Origin: Wuchereria bancrofti
Taxonomy: Eukaryota; Nematoda; Chromadorea; Rhabditida; Onchocercidae
NCBI GenBank assembly: GCA_005281725.1
Contig: SSBO01000012.1
Coordinates: forward strand, 1,408,194 to 1,472,193
Direction: 5' to 3'
DNA: 64,000 nucleotides
Shown: in pieces, positions 39,277-53,586 of the stretch
Layout of the letters: every line of letters starts with the position of its first letter
Position numbering within the stretch: the stretch's first letter is position 1
Made by a program: the position numbers and the translations under genes
The notes under the pieces: generated by a model
The model's database searches: none
Told to the model about the DNA's origin: nothing
Seen by the model: the letters and a program-made list of their open reading frames with translations, nothing else

Positions 39277-40260
39277 GATAACTAAACCAATCTCAGCTTT
39301 GCTTCTATTATTCCAATGCAAACACGTTTCCATGTACTTTAAGGACATCTCATCAAGAAATGTCAACAGCGTCACCCATCGATGATTGCTCAACTAAATT
39401 TGTTCAAATAACTTCTTAAATATTTCATCGTTGTCTTCCTCCCTTTTTCTCTCGCTCCCTCTCTCCCTTTCTCTCTCTCTCTCTCTGTATCATCTCGTAA
39501 TTACTGTCCAGTCTTTTAGTTACCACTGTCCACTATGCTATTAACTCACTATTAACTATTCTAACATCTCTTCCACTTCATCATAAACCAAACAAAAAAA
39601 GAAGAAAAACAAGTTTTACTCTTTCTTCTTCTACCCTCTCCTTTCCCTCCCTCGCTCTCTCTCTCTCTCCCTGTAGAAAGCAAAAAAAAAAAAGAAGGAA
39701 AAAATTGCGTCAAAATTTCATATATTGGAAAAGTTAATAAATATTGTGAACTCTACCTGACCTTTTCAAAATATCGCTTAAAAGGTTCTTGCTACCATCA
39801 AATGAAAAATTAAATGATTTTAACTTAAAAAATATTTTAAATTTTATATCTAACTAATTTACATTAATAATCATAATAACAAACAAAATTTTCCCTTTTA
39901 TCTGTTACATTTTTATAACAAATAAGCAAAAAAAAAAAAAGAAAAAGAAAACTACAAAAGAAATCTGATAAGATGATTAAAAGAAAAAACAAAAATGAAA
40001 AAATAAATAAATAAAAGAGAAGAATAAAAAGACAAAAAAAAAATCGAGAAATTGCAATGTTTGCAAAGATTCTTTGAAACCAGTCATCGATGAAATCTTA
40101 TCAAAGTGCACTTCCACTTCCATAATTTTAGGCATCTAAAAAAAAAGAAAAAAAAAATATTTCACTTTAAAGCAAAAAAAAAAAAAAAAGTTTAACCAAC
40201 AAATGCCGCCGTAACAATTCGCACAGTGCTTCCTCAAAACATGTTATAAATAGCAATAAA
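39277..40260 (-). CDS. Fragments of a possible unrecognised gene (two or three exons)
   Basis: Exon 40197-40260 follows a CATCCAG acceptor, reads LLLFITCFEEALCELLRRHLL in one phase, and ends at a GTTAAA donor in phase 0. The next acceptor (TTTTTTTTAG) opens an exon at 40135 reading MPKIMEVEVHFDKISSMTG and continuing FKESLQTLQF before poly-T. A donor may be the GTTTCA after ...SSMT. An acceptor at 39394 opens a further frame, either VEQSSMGDAVDIS then stop (phase 1), or LSNHRWVTLLTFLDEMSLKY... to a stop at about 39277 (phase 0). These pieces are richer in G+C and in charged residues than the flanks. I do not recognise the protein and found no convincing 5' exons, so this could be the 3' part of a gene, a decayed gene, or chance. 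Confidence 0.3.
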
Positions 40261-43200
40261 CTGGATGAATGAGGGGGTAGTCAAATGAAAAGGAATGGCA
40301 AATGAGAAAAAAATAAATAAAAAAAAAAAGAAAAAAAAAAAGGAGAAGCAAAGGACAAGAGAAATGAATTGATGAAAAGAAAGTATAAGAACGAAATATA
40401 TATAAAAAAAAAGGAAAAAACTACTTTTTTTTTCTTTTTTTAAAATTTCGGTTCTTTTTGTTTAAATAAAAAACGAAGAAGTGAAGTTGTTGTATTGGCT
40501 GGCAGTAGTAATAATAATTATAACAATTCATAATTAATAATAACAACAATAATAATATTAGTAATAATTAATAATATAATAACAATAATGATAAAAAGTA
40601 AATAACAATAATGACAAGCTGTTAATGATAATGATAATGACGAATTACAAATTCATATAAAATAATCGTAGAAATAATGTTACGGTTCATTCACATTGCA
40701 TGAACTTTACAAGCTTTAGAAATAAATAATGATAAAAGTTGTTGTACTTTTCTCTTGAAACGGATCAATCCATTTTTTTTTTCTTTTCCTTCCTTTTTTT
40801 TTGTAATTTCAATAAAATGCATTTTATTTTAAATAGATTACATTGATTATCAAAATAATTAGCAATGTATCTTTCTGTAATCATTCAATATACAGACAAC
40901 ATTTGTCAAATAGAATTACAATTTTTGTTATTTTAAATTATTATAATTTTTTTTCAACTAAATATTAAAAAAAAAAAGGTATTTTCTTTTTTAGCAATTT
41001 TAATATAATTTTATAAAAAAAACAAAATAAAAGAGAAAAATGCTTAATATTTATTAATCATTCTTATGGAAGGATTTAATTATACGGAAGAAAAAGAGTA
41101 AAGATTTACTTTAAATAATGAGATAATAAATTAGCATAATGAAATTATTCAAAAATTCTATAATAAATAACGAATAATTTGTAATTTTTATTTTTCTTTT
41201 TTAGACTATTAAAGGAGAGAGAGAGAGAGAGAAAGAGGAAGAGACAAAATTACTATAAAAATTATTAGACTAAAAAGATGTTTTATAATGATTCCTTAAT
41301 ATATGGTATTTTCTGGCGGAATTGACAAATCTCTGGAGTGAATTTTAGTTTTTCTCTTTTTTGCACCAAAATAATAGCACTTATTTATTGAACCTAAATA
41401 AATGTCCCTCAAAAATTTGCTATCGATTAGAGAATGTCCTCTTCAATTTTTATTCAGTGCTTCTATCAGAACGGAAAAACGGAAATGAAATCAACAAAAC
41501 GAATGGATTGAAAAAAATGTACTTCTAATAGGAAAGGTTTTTTTTTTTTTTCTGAAATATACAAAGGATAAAACTATTTGAGAAATTATTGAAAATGTTG
41601 ATTTAAAGAATAAAATAAAAAAAGATTTTAAGAGAAATTGATGAGTAAAAATAAAGCATAACATTTATAAATAAAACTAAACTGAATTTAATTATTTTTT
41701 TTTTTTCAAAAAAATAAAAACGATGTAAAATGATAGCACTTATTGCACTTATATTTTTCTTGTTTTAAAGATAAACGAAGATGAAAAAAGTAAAAATATA
41801 TCTTTATTAAAAATAGCAAAGTAATTATCAATTAATTAATTAATTAGAACATATGTCGTACTTATATATGAACCGAACTTTTTTCCAAGAATGTGGCAAA
41901 AGGATTGTTAACAATGATAATTTTTCACATAAAACATTTTAAAATTTTAATTTTGTTTCATAAAAATGAAATTAAATGTGAAAAGTTTATGCCTAAAATA
42001 ACGTTTCTTTTCCGTTGCCTTTTCCTTTTTTCTTTTTAGCTATTTCATTTGTTAAAGACATAAAATTTTCATTATTATTTTTTTTTTTGTATTCGAATAG
42101 TAAAAGATTATTTTAAAATTCCGGATTTTTATTTGAACTTTTATTTTTTTGAGCATTTTATCTGAAATTTTTTAGTTCCTTTATATTTTTGCTCAGAAAA
42201 ATAATACAAATATTATTAGCAAAATTACTGTAAATCTTTGCAAGTCGCTTTTATTTATTTTTTTATTTTTTTGTTTAAAAACCAAGGATGGTTTCTTAAA
42301 ATTCAGATTATTATAAATTTCAAGACTTTTTTGATGATCTAAAAATTTGCAAAATAATGATAAAAATTTTTTAAAAAATGAGGTTAGAAAAAAAAAAGAA
42401 GTCAAAATATAAATACTTCAAACATAATTAACAATTACAAAAAAAGAAAAAAATTTAGATATAATGCCTGAAAAAGAAATTTTCTTATTGCCAAATTAAT
42501 TCATAATTTATACGAAATACAACTTGCGTTTATTTAAAGGTTTTTTTTTTCTAAGTTTTACTTATCCTATCCTGTCCTTAAGATGATATGATAAGATAAC
42601 TGTTGTAGACGATTGATATATAACCTCATGTCATCCTTTTTTTTTTAGATACAATAACTTTTTTTTTTTCAGATATGTCTTAAAGTAAATCAATGCTTCT
42701 ATTTTTGTACTGTTATAATAATATTACTTATAAATCAACAAAATTTTTACTGTTATATAGGATTACTGTAAATTATTTCATAGATTATTGTAAAATTAAA
42801 AATTTTTAACTATTCCTAAATGCATACTTAAGGCTTTTATTTTTTTTTTTTCACTCATATGTTCATTATGAAAAATTACAATTTTCATAAAAAAATATTT
42901 TAGCCTTATTTATGAAAATTATTTAGCAATTTGTTAGCATTATTTTTATAAAGCTTGGCTTAGCGTAAAATTATTACCTTTGGCAATATTAAGATAAAAT
43001 TGAAAAAATGAAAAAAAAAAAAAAATAGATAGGACAAGATGAAATATAAGTGAAAATGAATAAAGCAAGAAATATAATAAAGTATAAAATAAAGCGAAAG
43101 TTTTGTCAAAATTTTTGAATGTTGTCAAAAATTCCATTTAGTTTTTTGATTAATGTTAAATAATGTATTCTATTTCTAATAATCAAAAAATATTTATTAT

Positions 43201-45029
43201 TTGTTTTATTTTGCAAGCAATATGATAATATCATCTGATAATAGTAATTATTAGATGTTATCACAAACAACTAATATAAATTATTATTACTATCATAGTA
43301 AGATAATGAATGTTAACTGTAACTGATTAATTCATAATTGAAATTGTTTAGTAAATTAATAATCTTAGCTACAAATTAAATAAGTCTATTAAGTGATTTA
43401 AAATAATTTCCAATTGTAAAATGTTTGAAATTTATATTATTGAAAAAATATGGCATAAAATTGATGCAATATGAATTTTAGCGAAAATTTTTAATGAAGC
43501 AAATGTAAATTTTAATATTTCAATTTAATATGTCCAAAATTACTACTTTTTTTTTAAACCTAACATTCACGATAAATATTTTAAGTATCAATTACTCTAA
43601 ATGTAAAGTTATGCTACGGAAATACTGTGTAAAAAATCATAATAATTAATTATGATATTTAGAAAAATTTGTAATAAGTTATAATATTTGAAAGTTACAA
43701 ACCAAAATATCACTCTCTTCTATTTTAGAAGTAATTTATTGTTGTTCTATCGTTTAACGAGCAGAAGAAAAAAATTTTTTTTTAAATAAATTTCAAATTC
43801 AAATATTTTTTAAAAGTAAGCATTCTTTCACCGTAATATTTCTGAAAATTAGCTGTTTTAAATATTTTTAGATGATAAGTGCAATGACAGAAAAAAAAAA
43901 ATTGAAACCGTTTTTTTTGTCATCAGATAGAAACAGAATATATCAATTTTTTTTTTCTTTTTTTAAATTCATATTTATTCTGTTGCCTTCAATGAACTTT
44001 TCATTTCTGCCAAAAAAAAAAGGATGGAAAACTATATAATTATTAAAATTTATGAAGTGATAAAGTTAATTATTGAAATTTATGAAGTGATATAATCAAA
44101 TTGATAAATGAAGAAGCAAAAATTCAAACACTGAATGAACAAAAAAATAAAAGAAATGCAAAGGGAATAATCAATGTTTAACATCACTTCAATTTTTTAA
44201 AGATTATTTAAATTTTTTTTTTGGAAATCTTATTAAAATTAAAAAAAACCTTGACTAATTTATATTATACAGTTCAGGAATGAAAATATTATGCATAATT
44301 ATAAATTTAATTTCAATCTGTAATTTTAATAACTTAAGTATTTGAACAAATACCTAGCTAATTAAATTATCTGAGCTGCAAAATTATTGACAATGAATGA
44401 ACGGTTCATACATTTGTACAGTTGACGACAGTTGGTGACATTCCTGAGATTTTAAGGAAGTTATTACGGCATATATATTTTTTGATCATTTTCAAGATTA
44501 GGTGATGATTTAACATAACAACATAATCAAGTTGGTTGTCTTTTTTTATTCTTTTTTTTTTTTGTTGTGTTTTCTTTCAAATAAATTTTAATTAATAACT
44601 AATATTATCAGAGGTATTCTTGATAAAGTTTAAAATATTGTTGCTTGTGATATTTATGATGAAGTGATATTTCATATTCAACTAATAAATGGCAACATTG
44701 TTTGTCAGTAAACCTAAAAGAATTTTGTAATATTATTCAATAAATGATATCAAATAACAAAATGATTTTAATAAATGTTTCTTTTCCTTGAAATTAAGTC
44801 AAAAAATTTGACTTAAATTTTCTTGTATAATTCTTAATCATAAAAAAAAAAAGGGGAAACAAATGAAGAAGTAAACAAATAAATAAGTGAATAAACAAAC
44901 GTTGATGAAAATTTTGATTATAAAAAAAAAAAAATTTCTTTTGTATGTATGTTAAACATGATTAAATTTCTTCGCAAATTTTCATGAAATTAATGGATTA
45001 ATTGAAATATTTTACTGTTTGAAATGTTT

Positions 45030-45152
45030 GCTTTTCTACTATTATACTACTACAACTACTACTATTGCAACAACAATAACAACAACAGTAATAACAGCAG
45101 CAACAATTACAATAACAATAACGACAACCGCTACTGCTATTATTGTTATGAT

Positions 45153-45202
<50 letters not shown>

Positions 45203-45300
45203 AAACAACAATAATTGCAACAGTAACAACTGCTACAACAACAACAACAACAATAATTATTATTACAATAGCAACAACAACTATCGCTACTACTACTTCA
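45030..45300 (+). repeat. Compound trinucleotide block with (CAG)13
   Basis: About 270 bp with strict 3-bp texture (ACA, ACT, ATA, GCA, ACG units), including an uninterrupted CAG run at 45155-45193. Two frames stay open only because of the repeat (poly-Thr/Ala in one, poly-Asn/Ser in the other), so no gene is called. Confidence 0.9.
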
Positions 45301-46070
45301 ATATATGTATATCATTGCTTCTTGCTATGGGCTAAAAAAAAAAATGAAAAGAAAAAGAAACATTAAATCATATCTAACTATCATTTCAAAAAGAAAAGAA
45401 GGAATATAATGCCATATTTGTTCAACCATACTTCATCATTTTTTAAATATTGTATATTTTGCAGAATAATTTCGTAGTTTCTTTTTTTTTTCTTTTTGTT
45501 AGAAAATATTAAAATTTAGTTTAAGAAGAAAAAGAAATGATATATAATATAATAAAATAATTAAATTGGATAGATTTATTTCTTAAAAAAGTCGATTTTT
45601 TTTTTTTTGAAAGAATATGGAATATTTTAAATAGAACTTATATTAGGGGATTTAAATATCAAGTAAAATTTTTCAACCATGTCAATATCAAAGCAAAATG
45701 AATGAATGAATGAATGAAATAAAATAAATATAAGCTGTTAGGAAGGGATTATTGTTGAAATTATTAACACTCGAATAATTAACATTTGAATTTGAGGAAA
45801 GGAAAAAGTTCAATAAAAAGGAAAAAGATGTTAATGGCAACTTTGTGAATTTATTTCTAAAGCAATAAGCTAAAAATATTTGTAGTAAACTTTATGCTCT
45901 TAAAAATTTAACAATTTCGATTTGTTTAATTCATTTTTGAAGAATTCTTTAGTGCATACTTCAAAAGCCATTTGTCGTCAATGTTAGCTTTGTTTCTAAA
46001 TGTTCACAAACTTTTTGCTTTTTCCTGATCTATTCGTCTTCTTCTTCTTCTTCTTCTTCTTTTTCTTGAT

Positions 46071-46211
46071 ATGAGTAAAAGAAGAATGGTAGTTGCTGAG
46101 AAATATTTGTTAACTTTTACTGACTTTAAAGGGTATGTGACATTTCCTGAAAAAAACTTTATTGCAAAGTTTGTTCCAACATTTCTTCATGATGTCAATT
46201 TTCTTTTTTGA
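46071..46211 (+). CDS. Weak candidate: 46-residue small ORF
   Basis: Encodes MSKRRMVVAEKYLLTFTDFK then GYVTFPEKNFIAKFVPTF to a stop at 46211. It is more protein-like than the surroundings, but in this much AT-rich DNA a few such frames are expected by chance. A TTC repeat lies immediately upstream. Confidence 0.15.
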   Translation: MSKRRMVVAEKYLLTFTDFKGYVTFPEKNFIAKFVPTFLHDVNFLF

Positions 46212-49200
46212 AATCCAAAATTATCAAAAATTTAACCTACTAAGAGAATAGAAATTTCAATTATACAAGTAATTTGTAAAATATAGTAAAAATCAAATTT
46301 TTCTTTTTTTTTTTGAATTTTCCTTTCGGAGTAACTATTTTGCAAGTTTTTAATTTCAAAAAAAAAAAGAATTATTAGCAATTACCATAACATAAAATTA
46401 ACTCATTATATCTGAAATACTTTGAGAAAGAAAAAGAATTTCTATCACTATTTTTATTCTTCTACCAAATATGCGCCTCTAAAAAAGAGGAAGAAAAAAC
46501 GATTTTGTTTATTATGATTTACTCACAAGGGAATTTTAGCGACTATTTCAATTCGTTAGTCATCATTTCAAGAACACAACTTAACTATTACCAAAAGTTC
46601 TATCTAATAACTATTTGCATTAATTTTCTTTTTTTTTTTTATTCCAAATTTGTACGAAATACACATGCAAATTCAAATAATAATAAATGAATAAATGGAA
46701 AAAATTATTACTTTCAATATTAATCTATTTGTTGTTCAATTTTTAAAGGACAAATTAAAATAAATCTTAAAGGAGCAATAAAAATAAATAAATGTGATAA
46801 GTATAGCATGATGTAAAAAGTTAAATTAATGTACTCAAAACTTGATGCAATAATTGCTCTCTTTTTTTTTTAACTATTAAATCCCAATATATATAGAGTT
46901 TGCATTATTTTATTTTTCGTCTCTTATTATTATTATTATTTTCACCTCAAATAATTTTTTCTTCTCTTAATTTTTTTTTTTAGAAACAATAAGAAGAAGA
47001 TAGTATCTTTGGATTGAAAAAAATGGCAGGTATTTTGAAAATGGAAGCTTGAACAGGTAACTTTCAAAATGGAAGCTTATCGTGAAAAAAAAAAAAGGTG
47101 AAGAGTGAGAAAAATATGAAGATTTATGAGAACATTTTCTTCATGACATTTTTCGAATTGGTTTTTCTCCTTTTTTTTTTTTTTTTTTTTTAAAGAGTAA
47201 GTCAAAAGGACTCATGTACTTTCTTCCATCTATTTGCTATTTTTCCATTTTTCTTCGCTGTTGTTTTTTTTTTTCTTTTGGAGAAAAAAAAAAAAGAAAA
47301 ACGAAGTTAAAATTATTTGTAAAAGTATTTCCCTTAAGGCTTACAACATGCTTATTTTATATCCTTTTAGTCCTTCTTATCTTTTTAGATATAAGTGCTT
47401 AGTTTTATTTGGCATTTAATACTCTAACCAACTTTTAGGCCTAAATGTACATGCTAGGCCTAAACTTGTCGATGCTTGTCTCTTTGCAATGTAACTAAGC
47501 ATTAAAATAAAGCTAACGGAACCTCATATTTACAGAGAGAAAAAGAAAACTTTATCATGCATCATTTAAGCAACACAACAAGCAAACAATTATTATTTAG
47601 AATGTGAAAAAAAAAAAAAAAATGAAAGAAAAAAAAAAAGAAGAAGAAAAATGAAAAGCTGTAGAATAAAATTTGACAACATCTGTAGGCAATTTTAAAT
47701 TTTGAAATTTAATCTACTGATTAATGTTATTCATATCATTAATGCTACATACTGATAGCTATTTGAAGTTTTTAATTTGTTTGAAAGTGAAGCAGATAAT
47801 AATGAGAAATTTCCAATATAAATTAATTCATAATGATCAATCGGTTCAGATATCTAATAAAATAAATTTGTGAAATAATAAAATAAAAATAAAAAATGAA
47901 AAAAAAAAAAGGGAGAGAGAGAGAGAGAGAAAAAACAAACACACATGGTCCAACATTTGGCATATTACACGGATAATTCCGTAGTTTAATCATGCATTTA
48001 CGTGTTTTGTTCATTTTTTCTTCATACGTTAAAATTTTATATTCGTTAACATTTTATATCAATTATCAAGTAATTTTAAAACATTTTCGATTAAAATTAA
48101 AAACAATCAAAATTTTCATGAATAATAAATAATTACAAGAAAATTTTCAAACATTTAAACATATCAATTAAATTCAACATTAATTCCAGTAACAATCATT
48201 TTAATTAAGCAACTAATATTTGATGAAATATAACAATTATATCTTAAATGGATTTATTGTTTTTAAATGAATGACATTCTTGTCATATACATTAAATTAG
48301 TGTGAGACAAAAAAAAAAAAAGAAAAGTAATTAATGCTAATTTTAACATTTAACTAAAAATGGATTAATTGAAAGCAAAATTGCTTAATGGATGGGTGAA
48401 AAAAAAAAAAAAAAAGAATATTTCCTCTTTTTTTTTCATCCATTTAGTTGTTTTAGTATATGAAATTTGTCATCTAAAATTATTAACTTATATCTAATTT
48501 ATGAAAAAATTTTTCCTTTATTCAAATTTATTGCATAAAATAATAACTAAATTTATCTGAAATATACATATCAGATTATTGTTAATTTTTTGATTAATTA
48601 AGCAATTCCAAATATATGATATAATATTTATATATGATTGCGCTTTTATTATTCATATTAAACATTTTGACAAATAATTTTTAACTTCATTAATTTTCAT
48701 CTAAATGTAGAAAAATATTTGAAAATATTTGAGTCATTGTTCTTGTGCAAAGTTTATTGAAAATTTGCAAAAGCAAAAAGAAAAAAAAAAAGAAAGAAAA
48801 ATATATGAACAGCTCATTTCTTACCTTTTTTTTTTTTCTTCACATTGCACAATAATAATTTTTAACCGCTTTACTGAACAAATTTTACAGATTTTTTTTT
48901 TTTCTTTTTCTCAATGGATAAAATTGTTGGCAAAAAATTCTTACTTAAACATAGCTAAATTTATAATTTGATGATATAAAATTATTTACTTCACTCATAA
49001 TAATAATTTGATATTTGTCATTCAAATAATTAATCACTTAAATATTTCAAATTTATCCAACAATTGTAACTGCTAAATAATTGCTATAATGTTAAATTGT
49101 TATCATTTAGAATTGTGATTAGGTATCAGTTGGAAAATCTAGTGTTTGAAAGGATAAATTTTCTGTGAAATATATAGAAAATAATAATTCGATTAAGTTA

Positions 49201-50582
49201 AAGGAAAAGGAAAGAAAAGAAGCATTAAAAAAAAAAAAAAAAAAACAAAAATTAGTCAGTTTTATCGATCCTAAATATTAGAGATAATGTAATCTGATTA
49301 AATTTTCATCTAAGCATACTTTCATTTCTCGCCATATAGCAATTAAGGAATAATTTTTTTTTTTATAAGATTTGAATTAATTAAGTTACTCTAATAATGA
49401 TTATTTGAAATTTCAAAAAAAAAAAAAAAAATCGAATAAATGAGGATGATTTTTGTTAAGAAATTAGCTTATCGTGTCGCATCCTTGACCGATTTCATTT
49501 CCATTTCGTGCTTTTGTTTTTCGATCTAATTTAAAAACACTCAGAAACTTTAATTTTACATCTCTCTCTATCTCTCCCCTTCTGTCTGTCTATCCATTTG
49601 TTTATCTCTCTCTGATCAGTTCCTCTACTAATTTCAATTTAAATGTATCAAATTAATTACCTATAATAAATAGCATAGTGAATGTATACCAGATTTGACG
49701 TTGATAAATTTTTCATTCTTAAATTTGTTTCAATCGTTTAATTTTAAGTGTTATTATTGAAAAGTAACATATTTCATTTCATTTGCTTTTCTCGGAAGAA
49801 GGAATGAAAATATTGCTACTATCAAACATCAAAATATTCGGTATCGGTTTTGATATTATGGAATATTCCAAGTTTTCAAAAAAATCTCTTCCTGAAATGC
49901 TTCACACTTCCATTTTTTTTTTTCATTTTATAATCTGCAAAGAAAATGACATTTTTTTTTTCGGCTTTTGTACAATTGAATTTACTCATTCCAGCCAAAT
50001 TATTTATGATTACAATTACAATTTAATTAATTGTCAATCGAGATGAATTATTATCACAAATAAAGTGCAAAATAATTGGATAGATTATTTTATCAGCTTA
50101 GCAATTTCTGAATAATTGCTGTATTCAGTGAAGCAATTATAAAGGAAAGAAAAATTTTAGAACTAAAATTTTTAAACTATCTTAAAATTCTAAACTAATA
50201 AAAAAAAAAAAATTCAAAAATGAATCGTCAAGAAATATAAATACACATGCAATAAAATAGAAAGAGAGGAGTAAACGGGAAGAATTTGCTTACTGCAAAA
50301 TCTGTTTCATTGTTTCTGGAAATTTAAACGAAAAATTTTTCATCAAATTTCAAAAATTTATCACAAATGAAGAAGGACATAGAGAGAAAACGGTAGGAAA
50401 AAGACAGCAAGAGAGAGAGAGAGAGAGAGAGAGGGAAATAGGAAAGATGGAAGATGAAAAAGATTGAAAATACAGATCAGGAATGAAGTGCAAGAAAAGT
50501 TCATAAATAAAAAAAAAAAAATAAAGGTAAAGAAAAGGAGACAATAATCTTACCTTTCTTCATCTTCATCTTTTTTAATATA

Positions 50583-50705
50583 GAAAAAGAATAAAATGAA
50601 GAGGAGGAGAGGAAAAGAGGGAGAGAGAGGGAGGAAGAGGGAGGGAGAGGAATAAAAGAGTGGAAAAAGAAAAATGAAGATGAAGTAAGAAGAGGAAAAA
50701 TGAAG
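50583..50705 (+). repeat. Long polypurine tract
   Basis: Nearly pure A/G for about 120 bp with only a few pyrimidines; a GA microsatellite is at 50408-50434. Shorter purine tracts of the same kind are at 740-795, 1071-1118, 23276-23356 and 51480-51560. Confidence 0.85.
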
Positions 50706-53586
50706 AAATTTTTCCTTCTTTTTTTTTTTTTTTCTTTTTGACTGGTTAGTTGTATTTACTGAAGTGCATTCTAATGAAGATATTTAACTGACAGATAGTT
50801 TTAATCAAGAAGAAAAAATAAATAAATAAATGAATAAAAACTGATAATGTGCAATGAAGATGATACACCGCTTCACTTGTTGTCTGCTTTTAGCTTCCAT
50901 TATCAATTTATCATTGAGCATAATGATCCGTGTTATCTCATCCGTTTTCTTCTTTTTTTTTTTTTCTTCCTCCTTTTTTTTTTACTTTTCTTTTTCTTTC
51001 TTTCCTCCTTCTTCTCTCTCCCTCTTCTGTATGCTCAAATTTTTTTTTTTTTGGATAAGTTTTTTTTTTTCACTTACATCCTTTACATTTAATGTTAGTG
51101 ATAATAATCTCGATTACTATTATTATCATTACTATTATTATCGTTGTTATCATTACTTATTATTATTAATTGTTATTATTATTAATAATTATTCATATGT
51201 TCAATTATCAACTGATAATATTTTGATAAAAAAGAATGGAAGGAAAAGCAAGATTATATGATATGTTCATTTTTAAATTTATAAATGAAAAAGAATTGAA
51301 ATTGCTTTATAAAAGATATATAATTGTAGTTCATTCACATTCATTTCATTGTATTTTACAGGAGTATGTAAAAGATTGAAATGGGCTGAATTGATAATTT
51401 GCTAGTGGAAGCAAAACGAAAAGCGCCGTTTTCAAGAGTTGGAAAGTATGGAATTTATAATAGTTCAATTGGTTTGAGGAGGAAAGTGAATGAATAGAGA
51501 GAAAAAAGGAGAGAAGGAGAGAGAGAGAGAGAGAGAGAAAGAAGAGAGGAAAATAAAATGATGAAAAAAAAAAAAAAAATCTTTTTCTTTTTAAAGTACA
51601 TTTTCAATGTTACCGTTGATTGCATGTTTTAGGCATTTCACATTTTCAGGGGCACTGAACTAAATAGGCCCTCTCTACACCTTTTTCGTTTGTTAGGAAC
51701 AAAAAAAAAAAAGAAAAAATGAAAAAATGAAAAAAAAAAATTAAAAGAATTGGTCCCTAACATACATATAAAAGTGCTATGTTTTAAAGTGCAAAGGCAA
51801 AAGGCAATGAAACATATATTATATATATATATATATATTTGTTCAAATTTATATATTTTCTAACGAATTTTTTGTTCTCTAACAGGGAAAAGAAATAAAA
51901 TTTTTTCTAGAAAAAAAAATCAAAAAACAGCAAAATATTCTAAAGTTTAATTTAATTTCATTTAAACTTGAAAAAGAAAAAAAAATTTAAAGCTATCATA
52001 AAGAGTGAATATTTTTTTGTTGCCTTTATTATGTTAACTTTTCAAAATTACTAATTTGTTGTTTTTATTTTCACTTATTTCATCACAAAATTCATTTTAT
52101 CATATCAAATTATTCCTTCTTATGGAAACAATTTGGAATTTTAAAGTTTAATTTGTAGTGAAATGTATTGTTTACAAAAAAAAATCCTATTATATTAAAA
52201 ATTTTTAATTTGATTAGATTTAAAATCGATAATAAATTAAGATGTTTCTTTAATTGATACAATAACAAATATCCATTTTCATCTTTTGTAATATGTCATG
52301 TGTGAACTGTTAAATCCTGAACAAATTTTTTTCTCCCTTTTTTTTTCTTTTTTGAAAATGAAAGGACAATTTTTAAACCAAACATGCACTTTGAAAATGT
52401 TAATAATGTTTGATACTTATTTGAAAAAAATTAAAAAAAAAGGTAAAGAAATAAAAGAAGGAGAAAAAAAGTTGAAATAATAATGATTATACCTAGCATT
52501 GTAATATTTAACAAATTATATAATATTCTGATATTGTAGTGTAATTTTGAATAGATTTCATTTCATTCTGATTATTTTTTGTGTATTTTATGCGAATAAA
52601 TAAAATGCTTATCATTTCTCGAGTTTCTTTCTTTTTTCCTTTTTTTTTTTTTTGATGATGAAATGATAAGTAAATCAAATGTTACGCTATAATTTTATGA
52701 ACAAAATGAAAAATAACTAAAGAACAGAAAAGAAATAAAAAAGAAACCTGGTCGATGTTTAATTTTGAAATGATTGATAATTTAGAAAGTCATTTGGAAA
52801 AAAAAAATTAGACAAAATGATAATTCTTGTTGCATAACGCATTGATATTTTATTTATAATTTGTAACATCCTTAAAAGGTACCTATTTCTTCTTCCTCTT
52901 CCTTTACCTCTTTTTTTTTCCTTTTTTTTTCTTCTTTTTCTTACCTTTTTGTTTTAGGAATGAAGATAAGATGAAAAATGAGAATACTGTAGTTAAAAAT
53001 GAAAAAAAAAAAGAAGAAAAATTTGAACTGATCGATGAATCGTTGTAGTTGAACAAATAATCATAGATTACTGTGTTACAGTCAATTTTTTCTTCCTTTT
53101 TTTCATCGAGTCAATAAAAGAAAAGTAATGGAGACAAAATATGGAATATTTTTGAAATTATTATAAAATAATTTCATTTGTATTAAACAATACGATAATA
53201 TAAATTTGTGAATTATAATTAATTACAAGTATTGTATTAATTTTGATAAAAGTATGGGATAAAGTAATTCATCAAACGAATTATTATGTGTGAGAAAGTA
53301 TACAATGATACTTGTTATGCAATCATTAAAAAAAAAAAACAATTAAATACTTTTCTTAAACAGGAAAAAATGATATTAGTATCGGATTAAAAATCAATAA
53401 TGGAGAAATTTTTGAATGAATTAAGAAAAAAGTGAATTGATAAATAATTGTAGAATGGACGAATAAACGTATATGTGATTGATATCGTTGAATGGACAAA
53501 CGTAAAAATTTCAACGGAAATGACGGAAACGAATGTATAATAAATAAATGAATATATCAGTAGACCGATGAAGTGAAAAAAAAAAA

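Noticed and set aside
44395..44455. Acceptor-led minus-strand frame ECHQLSSTVQMYEPF...
   Set aside because: Short, ends quickly, and no compatible upstream donor found; retained only as a note in the gene-free entry.
45019..45366. Two overlapping plus-strand frames of 103-115 codons
   Set aside because: Both are translations of the same trinucleotide repeat (poly-Thr/Ala and poly-Asn/Ser).
47955..48015. Cys-containing minus-strand frame MNKTRKCMIKLRNYPCN
   Set aside because: Possible small exon, but the donor is weak, an inverted repeat explains part of the complexity, and no partner exon was found.
50847..51261. Plus-strand frames of 81 and 135 codons, mostly Phe/Ser/Leu
   Set aside because: Poly-T and CTT tracts followed by an ATT repeat; composition is typical of low-complexity noise.
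51361..51404. TTTTACAG acceptor followed by GVCKRLKWAELIIC-stop
   Set aside because: Only 14 codons, no upstream donor in phase; chance is likely.
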